Below are positions 1 to 10,159 of a stretch of 64,000 bases of DNA, piece after piece. The first letter of the stretch is position 1. Every line of letters starts with the position of its first letter. The notes below the pieces were generated by a model. It had not been told where the DNA came from and searched no databases. It saw only the letters and a program-made list of their open reading frames with translations. The position numbers were made by a program, and so were the translations under genes. The stretch is from Impatiens glandulifera (taxonomy: Eukaryota; Streptophyta; Magnoliopsida; Ericales; Balsaminaceae): positions 4,716,358 to 4,780,357 of the forward strand of contig NC_061862.1 in the NCBI RefSeq assembly GCF_907164915.1, given 5' to 3'.

Positions 1-247
1 GAATGTAACTAACCTCGTAGGTGCGACAATCTGGCTGCGGAGAGTCAAGGGATGATAGTGCAGATGAAGGCAAGCCCTAATGGTTGAAGAAGAATGTAAC
101 TAACCTCGTGCGCACGACAATTTGGCTGCAGAGAGTAGAAGGATGATAGCACGGACATCTGGCTGTAGAGAGTAGAAGGATGATAGTCTGATTAACAGGA
201 AGAAGGATTTTTTAAGTTAGAAAGAATTGGTCAGCGTAGAAAGAAAA

Positions 248-750
248 GGGAAATTTGAGCAGATAACCCTAAAAACAGGGGGAAATGCGGAAAGTACAGG
301 TGAATAATTTAAATAGCGTTGGTGACCCTCTTTTTTTAATGACAATTGTACACTTGCGTAACGCAACCAGATTTTTTATTTTTATTTTTTAAATTTTTTT
401 ATCGTCTCGCGATTGCGTGACGCAACTGGGGTTGCGTGACGCGATTGCGTAACGCAACTGGGGTTGCGTGACGCGATTGCGTAACGTTACTGGGGTTGTG
501 TAATGCGATTGCGTAACGCAACTGGGGTTGCGTAACGCAACTGGGGTATTTTCGTTAAAAAAAAACTCATAATTAAAATTTTTTGAAAAAATAAAAAAAT
601 AAAAAATTGTGTCACGCAACCTGAGATTGCATGACGCAACAGGGCATTTTTGTCCAAAAACATTAAAAGGGGTCATCAACGCTATTTAAATTATTCACCC
701 GTACTTTCCGCATTTCACCCTGTTTCTAGAGTCATTTGCTCATATTTTCC
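248..750. mobile_element. Mutator-type MITE with long terminal inverted repeats
   Basis: The first ~85 bases (from GGGAAATTTGAGCAG) and the last ~85 bases are inverted copies. The flanks are an 8-base imperfect duplication, AAAGAAAA at 240-247 and AAGGAAAA at 751-758. The same host sequence without the insertion is at 20,741-20,760, with the target present once (20,744-20,751). Long terminal repeats and an 8-9 base target duplication fit Mutator-like MITEs. It has no coding capacity. Confidence 0.75.
352..640. repeat. Array of GTTGCGTNACGCAAC palindromes
   Basis: The MITE interior holds many copies of a 15-base near-perfect palindrome (GTTGCGT, one variable base, ACGCAAC), separated by short spacers such as TGGG. 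One or two copies of the same motif occur in the related MITEs at 3,305-3,928 and 47,357-48,281. Confidence 0.8.
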
Positions 751-1246
751 AAGGAAAATGAGTTAGGCTTGATAATTAAAAACTGATTCAAGTTTTAAAA
801 AATATATATATAAGTTAAAATTTTATTATTAAATATAATATAATGTTTAATTTATTTATTTTTGGTTTATATTATTTTTTATTTTTTATTTAATTAATTT
901 TAAATACTTAAATAAAAGACAGATGTTTATAAAAAAAAATTAATAATGTTATAAAATTTTTAAAATTTATGAATTAAATTTTAGTGTAAATAAAATTTTA
1001 AATTAAATTTTATTTTAAAATTTTAAAATAGTGAAATAAAATATTTATAAAGTTTGAAAATAAAACATAAAAAATATTAAATTTATAATAGTTAAATTTT
1101 AAGATTTTTAACAAAGTTTGTATATAAAAAAAATAAAGGTGGTTGTAAAGTTAAAGGTTGCCAAAAGTATTTACTTTTTTAATTTTTACCCACGCTTAAT
1201 AAGCGTTGGTATATAAAGGTGGCTGAAAGTGTGTTTTGTTGTAGTG

Positions 1247-2875
1247 CATTTTCAAGAAAATAAAGAATGGTCTATAAATATAATAGAATTATTCTATTAT
1301 TACTCACGGATAATAGTGATATTAATAGCACAGAGTCAAAAGAGAATTATAACCAATTAAACATACTTTATGAGCAATGCTTTTATGCGATGCTAACGAT
1401 TTAATAATTATCTTTGTAGTTCCAGAATATTTCAGTTTATGTTCGAAGTGTTATCTAAGCGAATAAATGGACTTATTCATCTTTTGACAAAGACTTGTGA
1501 CATCTGTTATGTCAATGACACTACTTCGTTTCGTTTTATCTAATCACTTTTTTTTGTCAAAGTTGTTTTTCTATTCAAAATATATATTCTAAAAAATGGT
1601 TTTCTAATTACAATATTGATTTAGGACCCTCAATTCTCTTTTCTATAATCACTTTTAATACTTGGTCCGGAACGATAGGACAATTATGTTATTACCAAAC
1701 TTGTTGAAGAGATGAAATAAAACCAAGTTATATCTTTTTTAATGAGAGGTTGAATCGAACTACGAATTGAATCAGTTTCTAGTCGACAAAGAGCACAATG
1801 CAAATAGTTTATGCAAATTCAACATCGGTTGGTAAACGTGATTTTAAAAAAATGTATTAGATTGTGTTCTTTCTCTGCTTGTTTTTTTTGTTTTTGAACC
1901 GATGTGGGACTTCTTTACATTATTTCATAATTATTAATTATTAACCTCTCTTTTGTCATAAAATAAATTAATGAAAATTATAATAATATTATATATTTAA
2001 ATTTAACTTATTGTAAAACTAATAATTTTTAACCAATATTCAATTTTTTTTCAAGTATCTTATATAAGAGTTATAATATGATTAAATTGAGTTATACAAA
2101 TAACTTACTTTGCTGGTCTAGGATATGATTAAATTAAGTTATAAAATCTATATTTGTAAACACAACTATAATCTTATCAAATCAAGTTTTGGAATATTTA
2201 TATATTTTTTTAATTTAGCAGAGTTTAAATTTTACATTTTTTTTATTGACGAAAATTTAATTCATATTATTTATTAATGTATTGTTTGAATTATATTTTA
2301 TTTTATTTTTTTGTAATAAATAAAAGTATTTCACTCTTTATTTGGCATACTTCCTTTGAATTGTAATCCTTCAAAATTATTTTCGTTTAGATGCGCAGAT
2401 TAATTTTTTACATCATAGTTAATTGTGTTCAAAATCAAATTCTTACATCCTAATTGTTTTATGCATGACAAGGGACCTTATCTTCTTTTGCCCCGCTCTT
2501 GAGAAGTCATTTAGTTAAAGGAGCGAATAAAAAAGGTACAAAGGCCCTACTAACTAGAAGCCACAACATGTCTTCTGTTTTTTTCATTTTAATAAGTTAT
2601 TTATTCTGAGAAAAAAAATCAAAATTAAAGTGTTTTTAGTGAAAATCAAATATTTAAAATAAAACTCTTTTTATTGGAGCTAAACTAATAAATCATTGTA
2701 ATAGTTTTGTTATTAACATTTATATATAAGTTTGATAAAATAATATACTTAAAAGTATCAAATTCTTAAAAATATTATTGAATTATCCTATTCTTTAAAT
2801 AAAAGAAGAAAAAACCATTATGCTCAATAATGACAAAAAAAGTGTGATGTCCCACATTGTTAGATAAAGTGACAA
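1247..2875. repeat. Dispersed AT-rich repeat next to the CACTA-like end (copy 1)
   Basis: No gene is visible. The stretch matches 21,240-22,860 directly and about 28,330-29,872 in reverse, so it is a third, detached copy of part of a palindrome arm. Its last bases hold GTCCCACATTG (near 2,850), like a plant snRNA upstream element. After about 2,875 the match to the palindrome arm stops and the match to 48,715 (reverse) begins, marking a recombination or insertion border. Confidence 0.7.
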
Positions 2876-3304
2876 ATTAAAATTTAATTATAGCCGCACT
2901 CACTATTTTGGTTCTTATCTCATTCGAGATTCAAGAGAAAAGTGAGTTCTAGAACGTAAATTATCGAGTTTGAACGTTTCGAAAAATGTCGATAAAAAGA
3001 CATTAGAATACCAAAGGCTAATGTGCTAATATAAGAACTGGAAATAGTTCGGAATAATGTGCTCTAATTTTTCCCCAATAATCGAATACTTTTGAGAGAA
3101 ACCAAACAAGGACAGATGAATCACTAGCAGTGATAATCTTAAAAAATTATTGTTAAAAAGAGTAGGGTAATAATAACATTTTTTTAACTTTTTTTCTCAT
3201 TAACAAATCGTAGATAGTGAAGTTTTTAAAAAACATACAAATTAATTTAGAATATTCAATCAATCATTATATGTACTACTATAGATTATCTTACTGTGAG
3301 TGGG

Positions 3305-3928
3305 AAATGAAATTTGAGGAAATGACCTCACTGATGATAGGGTGAATAGTGAATAGTGGATAGTGTGAGTGCATAATTTTAATAGCGTTGTTAACTCTTT
3401 TTTTTAATGACAATTATACCCTTGCGTAACGCAACTCCAGTTGCGTGACGCAACCGATTTTTTTCCAATTAACTAGGCATTTTCGTCCAAAAAAATTCAT
3501 AATTAAAATTTTTTGAAAAATAAAAAAATAAAAAATTGCATCACGCAGCCTCAGGTTAATTTGATTTTCAATATTTAACCGTTAATTTATAGTTTAGTTG
3601 TTACCTACACATTTATATCTCACTACACTTAAAGTATTCTCTTGAATATGATTATTAAAACAAAGCTATATATATATTGTTCTCTATAGAAGAGAACACA
3701 ATTATTATGTTTTGAATCAAGAAATTCAAGAAATGATATTAATAATATAATATATAATTAATTATACTATTATATTTGAAAAATAAAAAAATAAAATAAC
3801 TGAGGTTGCGTGACGCAACAGGGACATTTTCGTCTAAAAACAGTAAAAGGGGTCAGTAGCGCTTTTTTTTAACTCTGCACTTTCCGCATTTAAGACATTA
3901 TTGAGAGTCATCTCCTCAAATTCCCCCT
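3305..3928. mobile_element. Mutator-type MITE, second copy
   Basis: It is related to the element at 248-750 and is the reverse of the one at 47,357-48,281. Terminal inverted repeats begin AAATTTGAGGAAATGA on the left and end TCTCCTCAAATT on the right. TGAGGAGA follows the right end (3,929-3,936). The left flank duplicate is worn (TGAGTGGG), but the partner copy keeps a perfect TCTCCTCA pair. The interior carries GTTGCGTGACGCAAC palindromes and the filler insert at 3,558-3,732. Confidence 0.65.
3558..3732. repeat. Filler insert copied from adjacent flank (4,176-4,343)
   Basis: About 170 bases inside the MITE repeat the sequence at 4,176-4,343 in the same orientation; a third copy lies in reverse near 46,935-47,110. 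It ends without terminal repeats, and A/T-rich MITE sequence is partly duplicated on its two sides. This looks like templated filler from break repair rather than transposition. Confidence 0.55.
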
Positions 3929-4774
3929 TGAGGAGAGATTTATGTTTTATTTCGATTTATTTTTTAATTCATTTGTTTATTTTATTTTATTTTATTACAA
4001 AATATAATTTCTGATTAGAAAAATGCATTAGCTTCTTTTGAATATGCTATTTTTTATATATTTTTATTATCCTAATTATTTGTTTTATAATATTATGTTA
4101 AACATTATGAATCTAGGATTAATTATAAAAGTTCATAAAAAAAAACATTAATCTATCGAAAATAAAAAAAAAAATTGATTTTCAATATTAACCGTTAATT
4201 TATAGTTTAGTTGTTACATACACAATTATATCTCTTTACACTTACAGTATTCTCTTGAATATGATTATTAAAACAAAGCTATATATAATGTGCTCTATAT
4301 AAGAGAACACAATTAATATGTTTTGAATCAAGAAATTCAAGAATAAAGACATTCATACCTCAGAAAGAGGATTTGTCTTATTTATTAGTTTTACTGCCAA
4401 GAAATTTCATTTAGCTGGAGTGGAGAAACAAGACTATATATTATTTGTAAGTTGAAGATCAAATCTCATTGAAAGATAAAGACAAACATACATCAATTAT
4501 AAAATATAAATTCATTCATATTTGTATTTTCTATCCCAAATCAAGTCAACCACAGGGAAAAGGAAATTAACCCACTGTTCAACTTTAATTTGACATGTAG
4601 AATAATTCTCACATGTCAAAATCAAAAACATCATCAACAACAATGAAACAACCTATAATAGTTTTGGCCATCCATCTGTAATCACTCAAGTACACAGTCA
4701 GGAACAAACAATCATAAGAAACAACAAACAGTTCATAATCTTTTCAATTGGGGGATGGAATGTAAGTTAAGATT

Positions 4775-4853
4775 CACTTTATGTTTCCCAGCTTCAGCTT
4801 CTTCTTGTTCTTGCTGCTGTTGAAGGATAAGGCCATCTTGGGTGGCGGCAGGG
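4775..4853 (-). pseudogene. DnaJ/DUF3444 gene (alpha type), C-terminal tail only
   Basis: Read on the - strand, this encodes the last residues of the alpha DnaJ/DUF3444 copy seen complete at 46,430-46,514: LDPAATQDGLILQ, then a Gln/Glu-rich tail. It abuts a + strand beta-type fragment at 4,854, so the two gene ends are head-to-head with everything between deleted. It continues into the alpha 3' flank at 4,346-4,774. Confidence 0.7.
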
Positions 4854-5228
4854 TCCAGATCGGAATGGAACAGGGAGACCCCCTCTGAGGTTAGGCATCA
4901 ATATGAGATGATGGAAATTATGATGGATTATGACGAAGAAGATGGGGTTTGCATGAGTCCACCGGTGAAAGTAGATGGTTACAGGACTGTGAATGGGAGT
5001 AACCCAGATGAGGGTTCCATTTGTAGGGTTTTGAAGAAGTAAATGTTGAGATTCTCACATTGTGTTCCTTGCTGGCGAATTAGAGGTGCAGAGAAGACTG
5101 ATGATCTGCCAGAATGCTGTTGGGATCTTGACCCAGCCGCAACCCAAGATGGCCTTATTCTTCAAAAGCAGCAAGAAGAAGAAGCTGAAGCTGAAGCTGA
5201 AACTAGAAAACTTAAAGTGATATCTTAA
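4854..5228 (+). pseudogene. DnaJ/DUF3444 gene (beta type), C-terminal fragment
   Basis: This is the C-terminal third of a DUF3444 domain of the plant DnaJ/DUF3444 family. Visible stretches include SEWNRETPSEVRHQYEM, SPPVKVDGYRTV and MLRFSHCVPCWRIRG, ending in DLDPAATQDGLILQKQ and a Glu/Ala-rich tail. The frame is open except for one in-frame TAA at 5,040-5,042, where other copies have Glu (KKEMLRFSH). The J domain, zinc ribbon and first half of DUF3444 are absent. It is almost identical to 51,170-51,538, including the downstream flank, so the two are recent duplicates. The family identity is recalled, not searched. Confidence 0.75.
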
Positions 5229-6565
5229 CTTACACCCCACCCCCAAATAGTAGATTATGAACTGTTTGTTTTTTCTTATGATTGTTCCTGAGTGTACTTG
5301 AGAGATTTACAGATGGATAGCCAAAACTATTATAGGTTGGTTGTTTCTTTATTTGAAAACTGTTGTTTATTTGTTGTTTCTGACTGAGTTGTTTTGAGAT
5401 CAAAGATTGAAATTAAGCTGCTCTTGAATTATCAACAGCCATACCCGGTCCAGGATCTGACTTTCTTCTTGCTGGATTGATCGTCTTCTTTTGTTATAAA
5501 ATAAATAAATAAAATATTTAAATTATAATTTATTAATAAATTTTTTGATAAAGAAATTTGAGTATATCGTGTTTTAAAAAAATAGGTATAGGCTTAGTGT
5601 TTAAAACATACTAAAAGAATATGTGTTTAATGCCGACCAATTTTTCGGTGATAATAACGTAATAGTATTACATCACAATATGATGAACAACTCTAAGTCA
5701 AATATTAGATCTCTCAATTGTGATTGTCTTAGTACAAGATTACACTACAAAAATAGGATGTTTTCAAAAATGCTTTTTTCAAATGAAAAAGTATTAAAAT
5801 AAGTAATTATGAACTAATTTAGTATTACACAAATCAAATATGTTATTCTTAAGTTACAAAATTTATAATTTATGTTGTCACTCTTTTTTATAAATATATT
5901 TATAAGTAAAAATATTTTGTTTCAACTTTCAACATATATTATTGAAAAATATTATTAATATTATAATATATATTACCACATTATTTGCATTGTAGATTTT
6001 ATTTATGATTTTGTATTTTATAATTTATTTTATAATAATTATTATAATATAATTTATTAAGAATTTTCTTAATAATGACTTATTCATTTTTTTTTAACAA
6101 AAATTGTATTAACATTTATGTTGGTAAAAATATTTCTTAAAAATATTTAAAATTATTATTACAACATGATTTCAATAATTTATCAATTAATGTTTTTTAT
6201 ATTTTATTAATTTAATTAGCCATATATTCTACAAGATTTTTGTAATAATTTCATATATCTTTATAATAAATATAGTAATTTTAAATGAACATATTTTACA
6301 ATACATAACAATTATATATTTTAAATATTCACACTTAATTTACAAACTTATTTTGCAAGACCATTTGCAATTAATAGGTATTTTTTAAATAATTTATATA
6401 TTTAATTTACTTGATATATATTTTGTCATATATATAAAATTTATATCTTATATTTTAACAATAATTTTAGCCATTTAATAGCATGATTTGCAATAATTTT
6501 ACAATGTATATTTAAGTTTTTTTTTTCAATTAGTTTATTAATAGTATTTGTTTAGTAATAACAAA
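5229..6565. repeat. AT-rich non-coding repeat; no gene seen
   Basis: 5,229-5,970 is a near-identical direct copy of 51,539-52,285 and matches 41,860-42,626 in reverse. 6,060-6,565 matches 35,340-35,850 directly and 39,971-40,490 in reverse. Only stops and homopolymer runs are visible. The second part always sits directly before the gypsy RT fragments, so it travels with them. Confidence 0.7.
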
Positions 6566-6587
6566 TATGTATTTTTTAAAATTTAAA

Positions 6588-8853
6588 TTAATGGAGGGTT
6601 TCTCGGGATATAATCAGGTCCCGATGGTGCCTAAGGACAAGGAAAAAACTACTCTCATCACAGAGGTCGGTACCTTTTGCAATCGAGTGATGCCTTTTGA
6701 ACTGAAGAACAATGGAGCTACGTATCAGAAAGCAACCACAAGTCGCAACTATTCTCCACAACTTGATCCACAAGGAAGTCAAGGTCTACGTTGATGATAT
6801 CATCGTCAAATCTAAGAATCGAGTTGAACATATCGCGAACTTGGAGAAATTCCTTCAGAGGATTCGGAAATACCATCTCCGTTTAAATCCAATGAAGTGC
6901 ACCTTCGGTGTCACTACTAGTAAGATGATGGAATTTATGATTACTCAAAGAGGAATAGAAGTCGACTCTAGCAAGATTGCGGCCATCACAGCCATGCCAA
7001 CACTCCGAAATGAGCGAAGGTTCGTGAATTTTTGGACAAAATCCAATAAATTAGTCGCTACATTAGTAAGCTCACATGCACTTGCGATCCTCTCTTCAAG
7101 ATTTGAAGAAGGATCAAAAGTTGTCTAGAGTGATACTTATTAACATATCTTCGAGAAGGTGAAGGCGTATTTGTAATCCCTTCCTATCCTTATGTCTCTG
7201 AGGTTAGGAGTTCCTTTGATTCTTCACCTCACTATCACCGACTCATCCATGGGGAGAATGCGAGTCCAGGAGAATGAAATCAAATAAGAGGTGGTAATCT
7301 ACTACATCAGTAAAAGGATGATTGATTATTAGTTAAATTACTATTCCGTGGAGAAGGTCTGTTGGGCACTAGCTTGGGTAACGAAGAGGTTATACCATTA
7401 TATGCTAGCTCACTCAATCAAGCTAGTGTCAAGACTTGATCTCATTCGTTTCTTGTTTCAAAGAATCATTCTTTTGCCGTGTCTGACCAAATGGATGATG
7501 AGGATTTCAGAATATGATATCTCATATACCGTTCAGAAATTAGTCAAGGGTAGTGTGTTAGCTGATTTCCTAGATGATCAGCCAATTACTGTTGAAGATG
7601 ACGACGAAGAGATGATTTTCCCAGATGACGAGATTATGACCATTCAATTTGAAGCATAGAGGCTGATGTTCGATGGTGCGTCCGGCAAGCATGGCTACGA
7701 TATTAGTATTCTTTTGATTGATCCTTCTAGCACGTATAACCCTACTTCTGTTAAATTGGGTTATAGTGTCACCAACAACGAAGCTGAGTGTGAAACCTGC
7801 ATTATTTGAATTAAGTTAGATGAGGAGAAAGGAGTTTGTAGATTGGAAGTTATCAGGAACTCAAACCTCGTAATATCACAAGCTAGTGGAGATTGGCAAG
7901 TTAAAGTCGATAATCAACCTTATCACTCGTTCCTCATGCGATTGATAGCCAAGTTTGAGAGTTTCACTTTCATTCATGCTCCAAGGAGTCAAAATCGATT
8001 TGTTGATGCCCTTACTGCACTTGCGGCAATGACTCGAAATCCAGATGGAATCAAGATCAAGCCACTCAAGATACTACAAAGACGCAATTGAATTTATGTG
8101 AAGCTAGTGGTCGATAATGCTGATGTTTCAAGTAAACCTTGTTTTGAGCCCATCCAAACTTATATTGAAAAGGGAGCGTTGTGCCCTTTGTCAGTTTTCC
8201 ACTAGTTATGTGGTTGTGGCAAGTTCTCTCTATCGAAGATTTTTCGATGGACAAAATATGCTTTGTGTAGATCATATAGAATCTACCACCATCATAGAAG
8301 AAGTGCATGTTGGGAATTACGGTTCTCATATGAATGACATGTCCATTGCTAAAAAATCATTTGGCTAGGATAATTTTATCAAAATTTAGAACAAGATTGT
8401 ATTGCATTTATCAAGAAATGTCATCAATGAAAGATTTATGCCAATCTGAAACACACTCTTGCCTCTTTTCTCTATAACATGACCTCTCCATGGCCATTCT
8501 CCACATGGGGAATCAATATCATCGGAAATATTCACCCCTACGCTTTCAATAGTCATGAGTTCATTCTAGTTGCTATCAATTATTTCACCAAGTGGGTTGA
8601 TGCTTCTTCGTTCAAAGTCCTCAAATCCTCTCATATGGCAAAGTTTATTCGCATCAATATAATCAGTCGATATGGGGTTCTCCATTTGATGATTTATGAT
8701 AACAGACTTCATTTTTAAGGCAAGGTGATCAGACTCTTGAAAGAGTTCAAGATTAAGCATCACAAGTCGTCAACATACCGACCGCAAACCAATGAAGCGG
8801 TCGAGGCTTCTAACAAGAATGTGCTCTCAATCTTGAAGAAAACCACACAAACA
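6588..8853 (+). pseudogene. Ty3/gypsy (Tat-type) pol remnant: RT, RNase H, integrase
   Basis: Domain order is that of a gypsy polyprotein. The reverse transcriptase begins EGFSGYNQV near 6,594 and has its active site YVDDIIVKS at 6,788-6,814. A worn RT-RNase H connection follows (7,348-7,659). Next is a second, archaeal-type RNase H with FDGASGKHGY near 7,670 and HAPRSQNRFVDAL near 7,980, the signature of the Tat lineage. The integrase includes a worn zinc finger (8,220-8,460), the core (SPWPFSTWGINIIG near 8,485) and KIKHHKSSTYRPQTN near 8,755. Several frameshifts and stops break it. A copia LTR interrupts the integrase at 8,854. The integrase C-terminus is not contiguous; a related one lies at 18,100-18,351. 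Confidence 0.85.
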
Positions 8854-9348
8854 TGTTGGGCCTTTGGGTCCAGCCCAATTAGGAATTTAATAAAACAAGC
8901 AAAATCTAAGAATGCTGCTCATTCTATCACTTCTAGAGAGAGAAGCCATTCTGCAAAGAAGAGAAGAAACAGAGGAGAAGAAACAGAGGAAGAAGAAGAT
9001 AAGGAGGTAGTAGATCTCTTACATTTTCACCTTCAGGTTCCAATTTCTTGTTGTCTTATATCTAGACTAGCTTGAGTCTAAATGAAATTGGTTTTCTCTA
9101 TTTGTATGCCTCAACTTTGTGTTTAAAGTTGAGAAGAACATTTGTATCTGTTTCTTGCTTATAGTGAAATTTGCTGGTTGGCCCCGTGGTTTTTTACCCT
9201 CCAGGTTGAAAGGGTTTTCCACGTAAATCTGGTGTTGTTTTGTTCTGTATTTGATCTTCTGTTTTAGACTTGGATAACCTGTGCATTTACTCATCTCACA
9301 TTGCTAGATTACAGTATAAAAGTAATCTTCATTTCAAAATTCCCAACA
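8854..9348 (+). mobile_element. 5' LTR of a Tork-like copia element
   Basis: The LTR is 495 bases, running from TGTTGGGCC to TTCCCAACA with the usual TG...CA ends. It is followed after two bases by a tRNA-iMet primer-binding site. It lies inside the gypsy integrase, so it is younger than that element. The partner 3' LTR is absent because the element is cut at about 10,155. Confidence 0.85.
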
Positions 9349-9350
9349 AG

Positions 9351-9362
9351 TGGTATCAGAGT
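9351..9362 (+). other. Primer-binding site (tRNA-iMet type)
   Basis: TGGTATCAGAGT lies two bases after the LTR end. It matches the TGGTATCAGAGC primer site of plant copia elements with one change at the last base. Confidence 0.85.
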
Positions 9363-9400
9363 TGTTAGGTTTATTTTGAAGAGTACTTTTGTAGGTTGAG

Positions 9401-10155
9401 ATGGAAGGAAATAGCACAATGATTAGGTTGACAAATAATAACTGGCAGATTTGGAAATCCAAGATTGAGGATATCCTTTACTGTAAAGACTTGTATGAGC
9501 CGGTTGAAGGAGATAGTGCGAAGTCAAAAGATATGTCTGACAGTGATTGGACAAAATTGAACCGGAAAGCAGTCGGCACAATTAGACAGTGACTTGATGA
9601 TAGCGTGTACCACCATGTAGCAAGTGAGAAGAGTGCACATGAGTTGTGGAAGAAGCTGGAGTCATTGTATGAGCAGAAAACAGCAGGTAACAAAGCATTT
9701 CTGATTCGAAAGTTAGTAAATCTGAAATTCAGAGAAGGTGCTTGTATTGCTGAGAATTTAAATGAGTTCTAGAGCTTGATTAATCAATTGTCAGTGATGG
9801 AGATGACCTTAGAAGATGAGTTGCAAGCTTTATTGCTCTTGGGATCATTGCCCGACAGTTGGGAGACATTGGTTGTGACAGTCAATAATGCAGCTCCGAA
9901 TGGTGTTCTTACTATGAGTATAGTTACTAGCATCTTGTTCAATGAGGAGACAAGAAGGAAGTCAACTAATACAAATAGTGCATAGGCCCTTGTCACAGAG
10001 AACAGGGGAAAAGCTGAATACCGACAACAATCAAGAGGCCATAGCAAGTCCAGAGGCAGATCAAAATCTAAGGGAAGACAGTGTTATCACTGTGGTAAAG
10101 AAGGTCACATAAAGAAAAATTGTAGATCCTGGAAAAGACTTCAGAATGAAGACAA
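9401..10155 (+). pseudogene. Copia gag (Tork-like), truncated
   Basis: The start at 9,401 is the first ATG after the primer site. The product begins MEGNSTMIRLTNNNWQIWKS, typical of UBN2-type copia Gag. It runs through KAFLIRKLVNLKF and LLLLGSLPDSWETL to a CCHC zinc knuckle CYHCGKEGHIKKNC at about 10,082-10,123. In-frame stops include TGA at about 9,592 (where Trp is usual after TIRQ), TAG near 9,772 and TAG near 9,985. After the knuckle it runs directly into the - strand SIRE-like element at about 10,155; the rest of gag-pol is missing. Confidence 0.85.
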
Positions 10156-10159
10156 AAAT

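Larger units (their letters stand above)
1..1246. mobile_element. CACTA-like element, copy 1 (3' part; left end outside window)
   Basis: The right end reads TTGTTGTAGTG at 1,236-1,246, the complement of a CACTACAACAA terminus. Just inside is a short hairpin (ACGCTTAATAAGCGT near 1,192), a common subterminal feature of plant CACTA elements. The body matches 20,440-21,239 directly and 29,873-30,700 in reverse. It has no coding capacity, so it would be non-autonomous. The first 180 bases hold imperfect repeats of about 80-100 bases (GGATGATAGT units). A 503-base MITE interrupts it at 248-750. Confidence 0.5.
2876..4853. repeat. Inverted duplication, left copy (partner 46,430-48,715)
   Basis: The stretch is the reverse complement of 46,430-48,715 for nearly its whole length, apart from later insertions. 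It includes the 3' flank and tail of a DnaJ/DUF3444 gene (4,346-4,853), a MITE (3,305-3,928) and an unrecognised unit (2,876-3,300). The partner has an extra hAT MITE; this copy has an extra filler insert at 3,558-3,732. No intact gene is visible. Confidence 0.75.

Noticed and set aside
352..640. CRISPR array
   Set aside because: The repeats are 15-base palindromes with very short, similar spacers inside a eukaryotic MITE.
5055..5246. 63-codon ORF on the - strand
   Set aside because: It is antisense of the DnaJ/DUF3444 beta tail; the Phe/Leu-rich protein is the complement of the Glu/Ala-rich tail.
8066..8329. 87-codon ORF on the - strand
   Set aside because: It is antisense to the gypsy RNase H/integrase region, whose + strand has clear family motifs.
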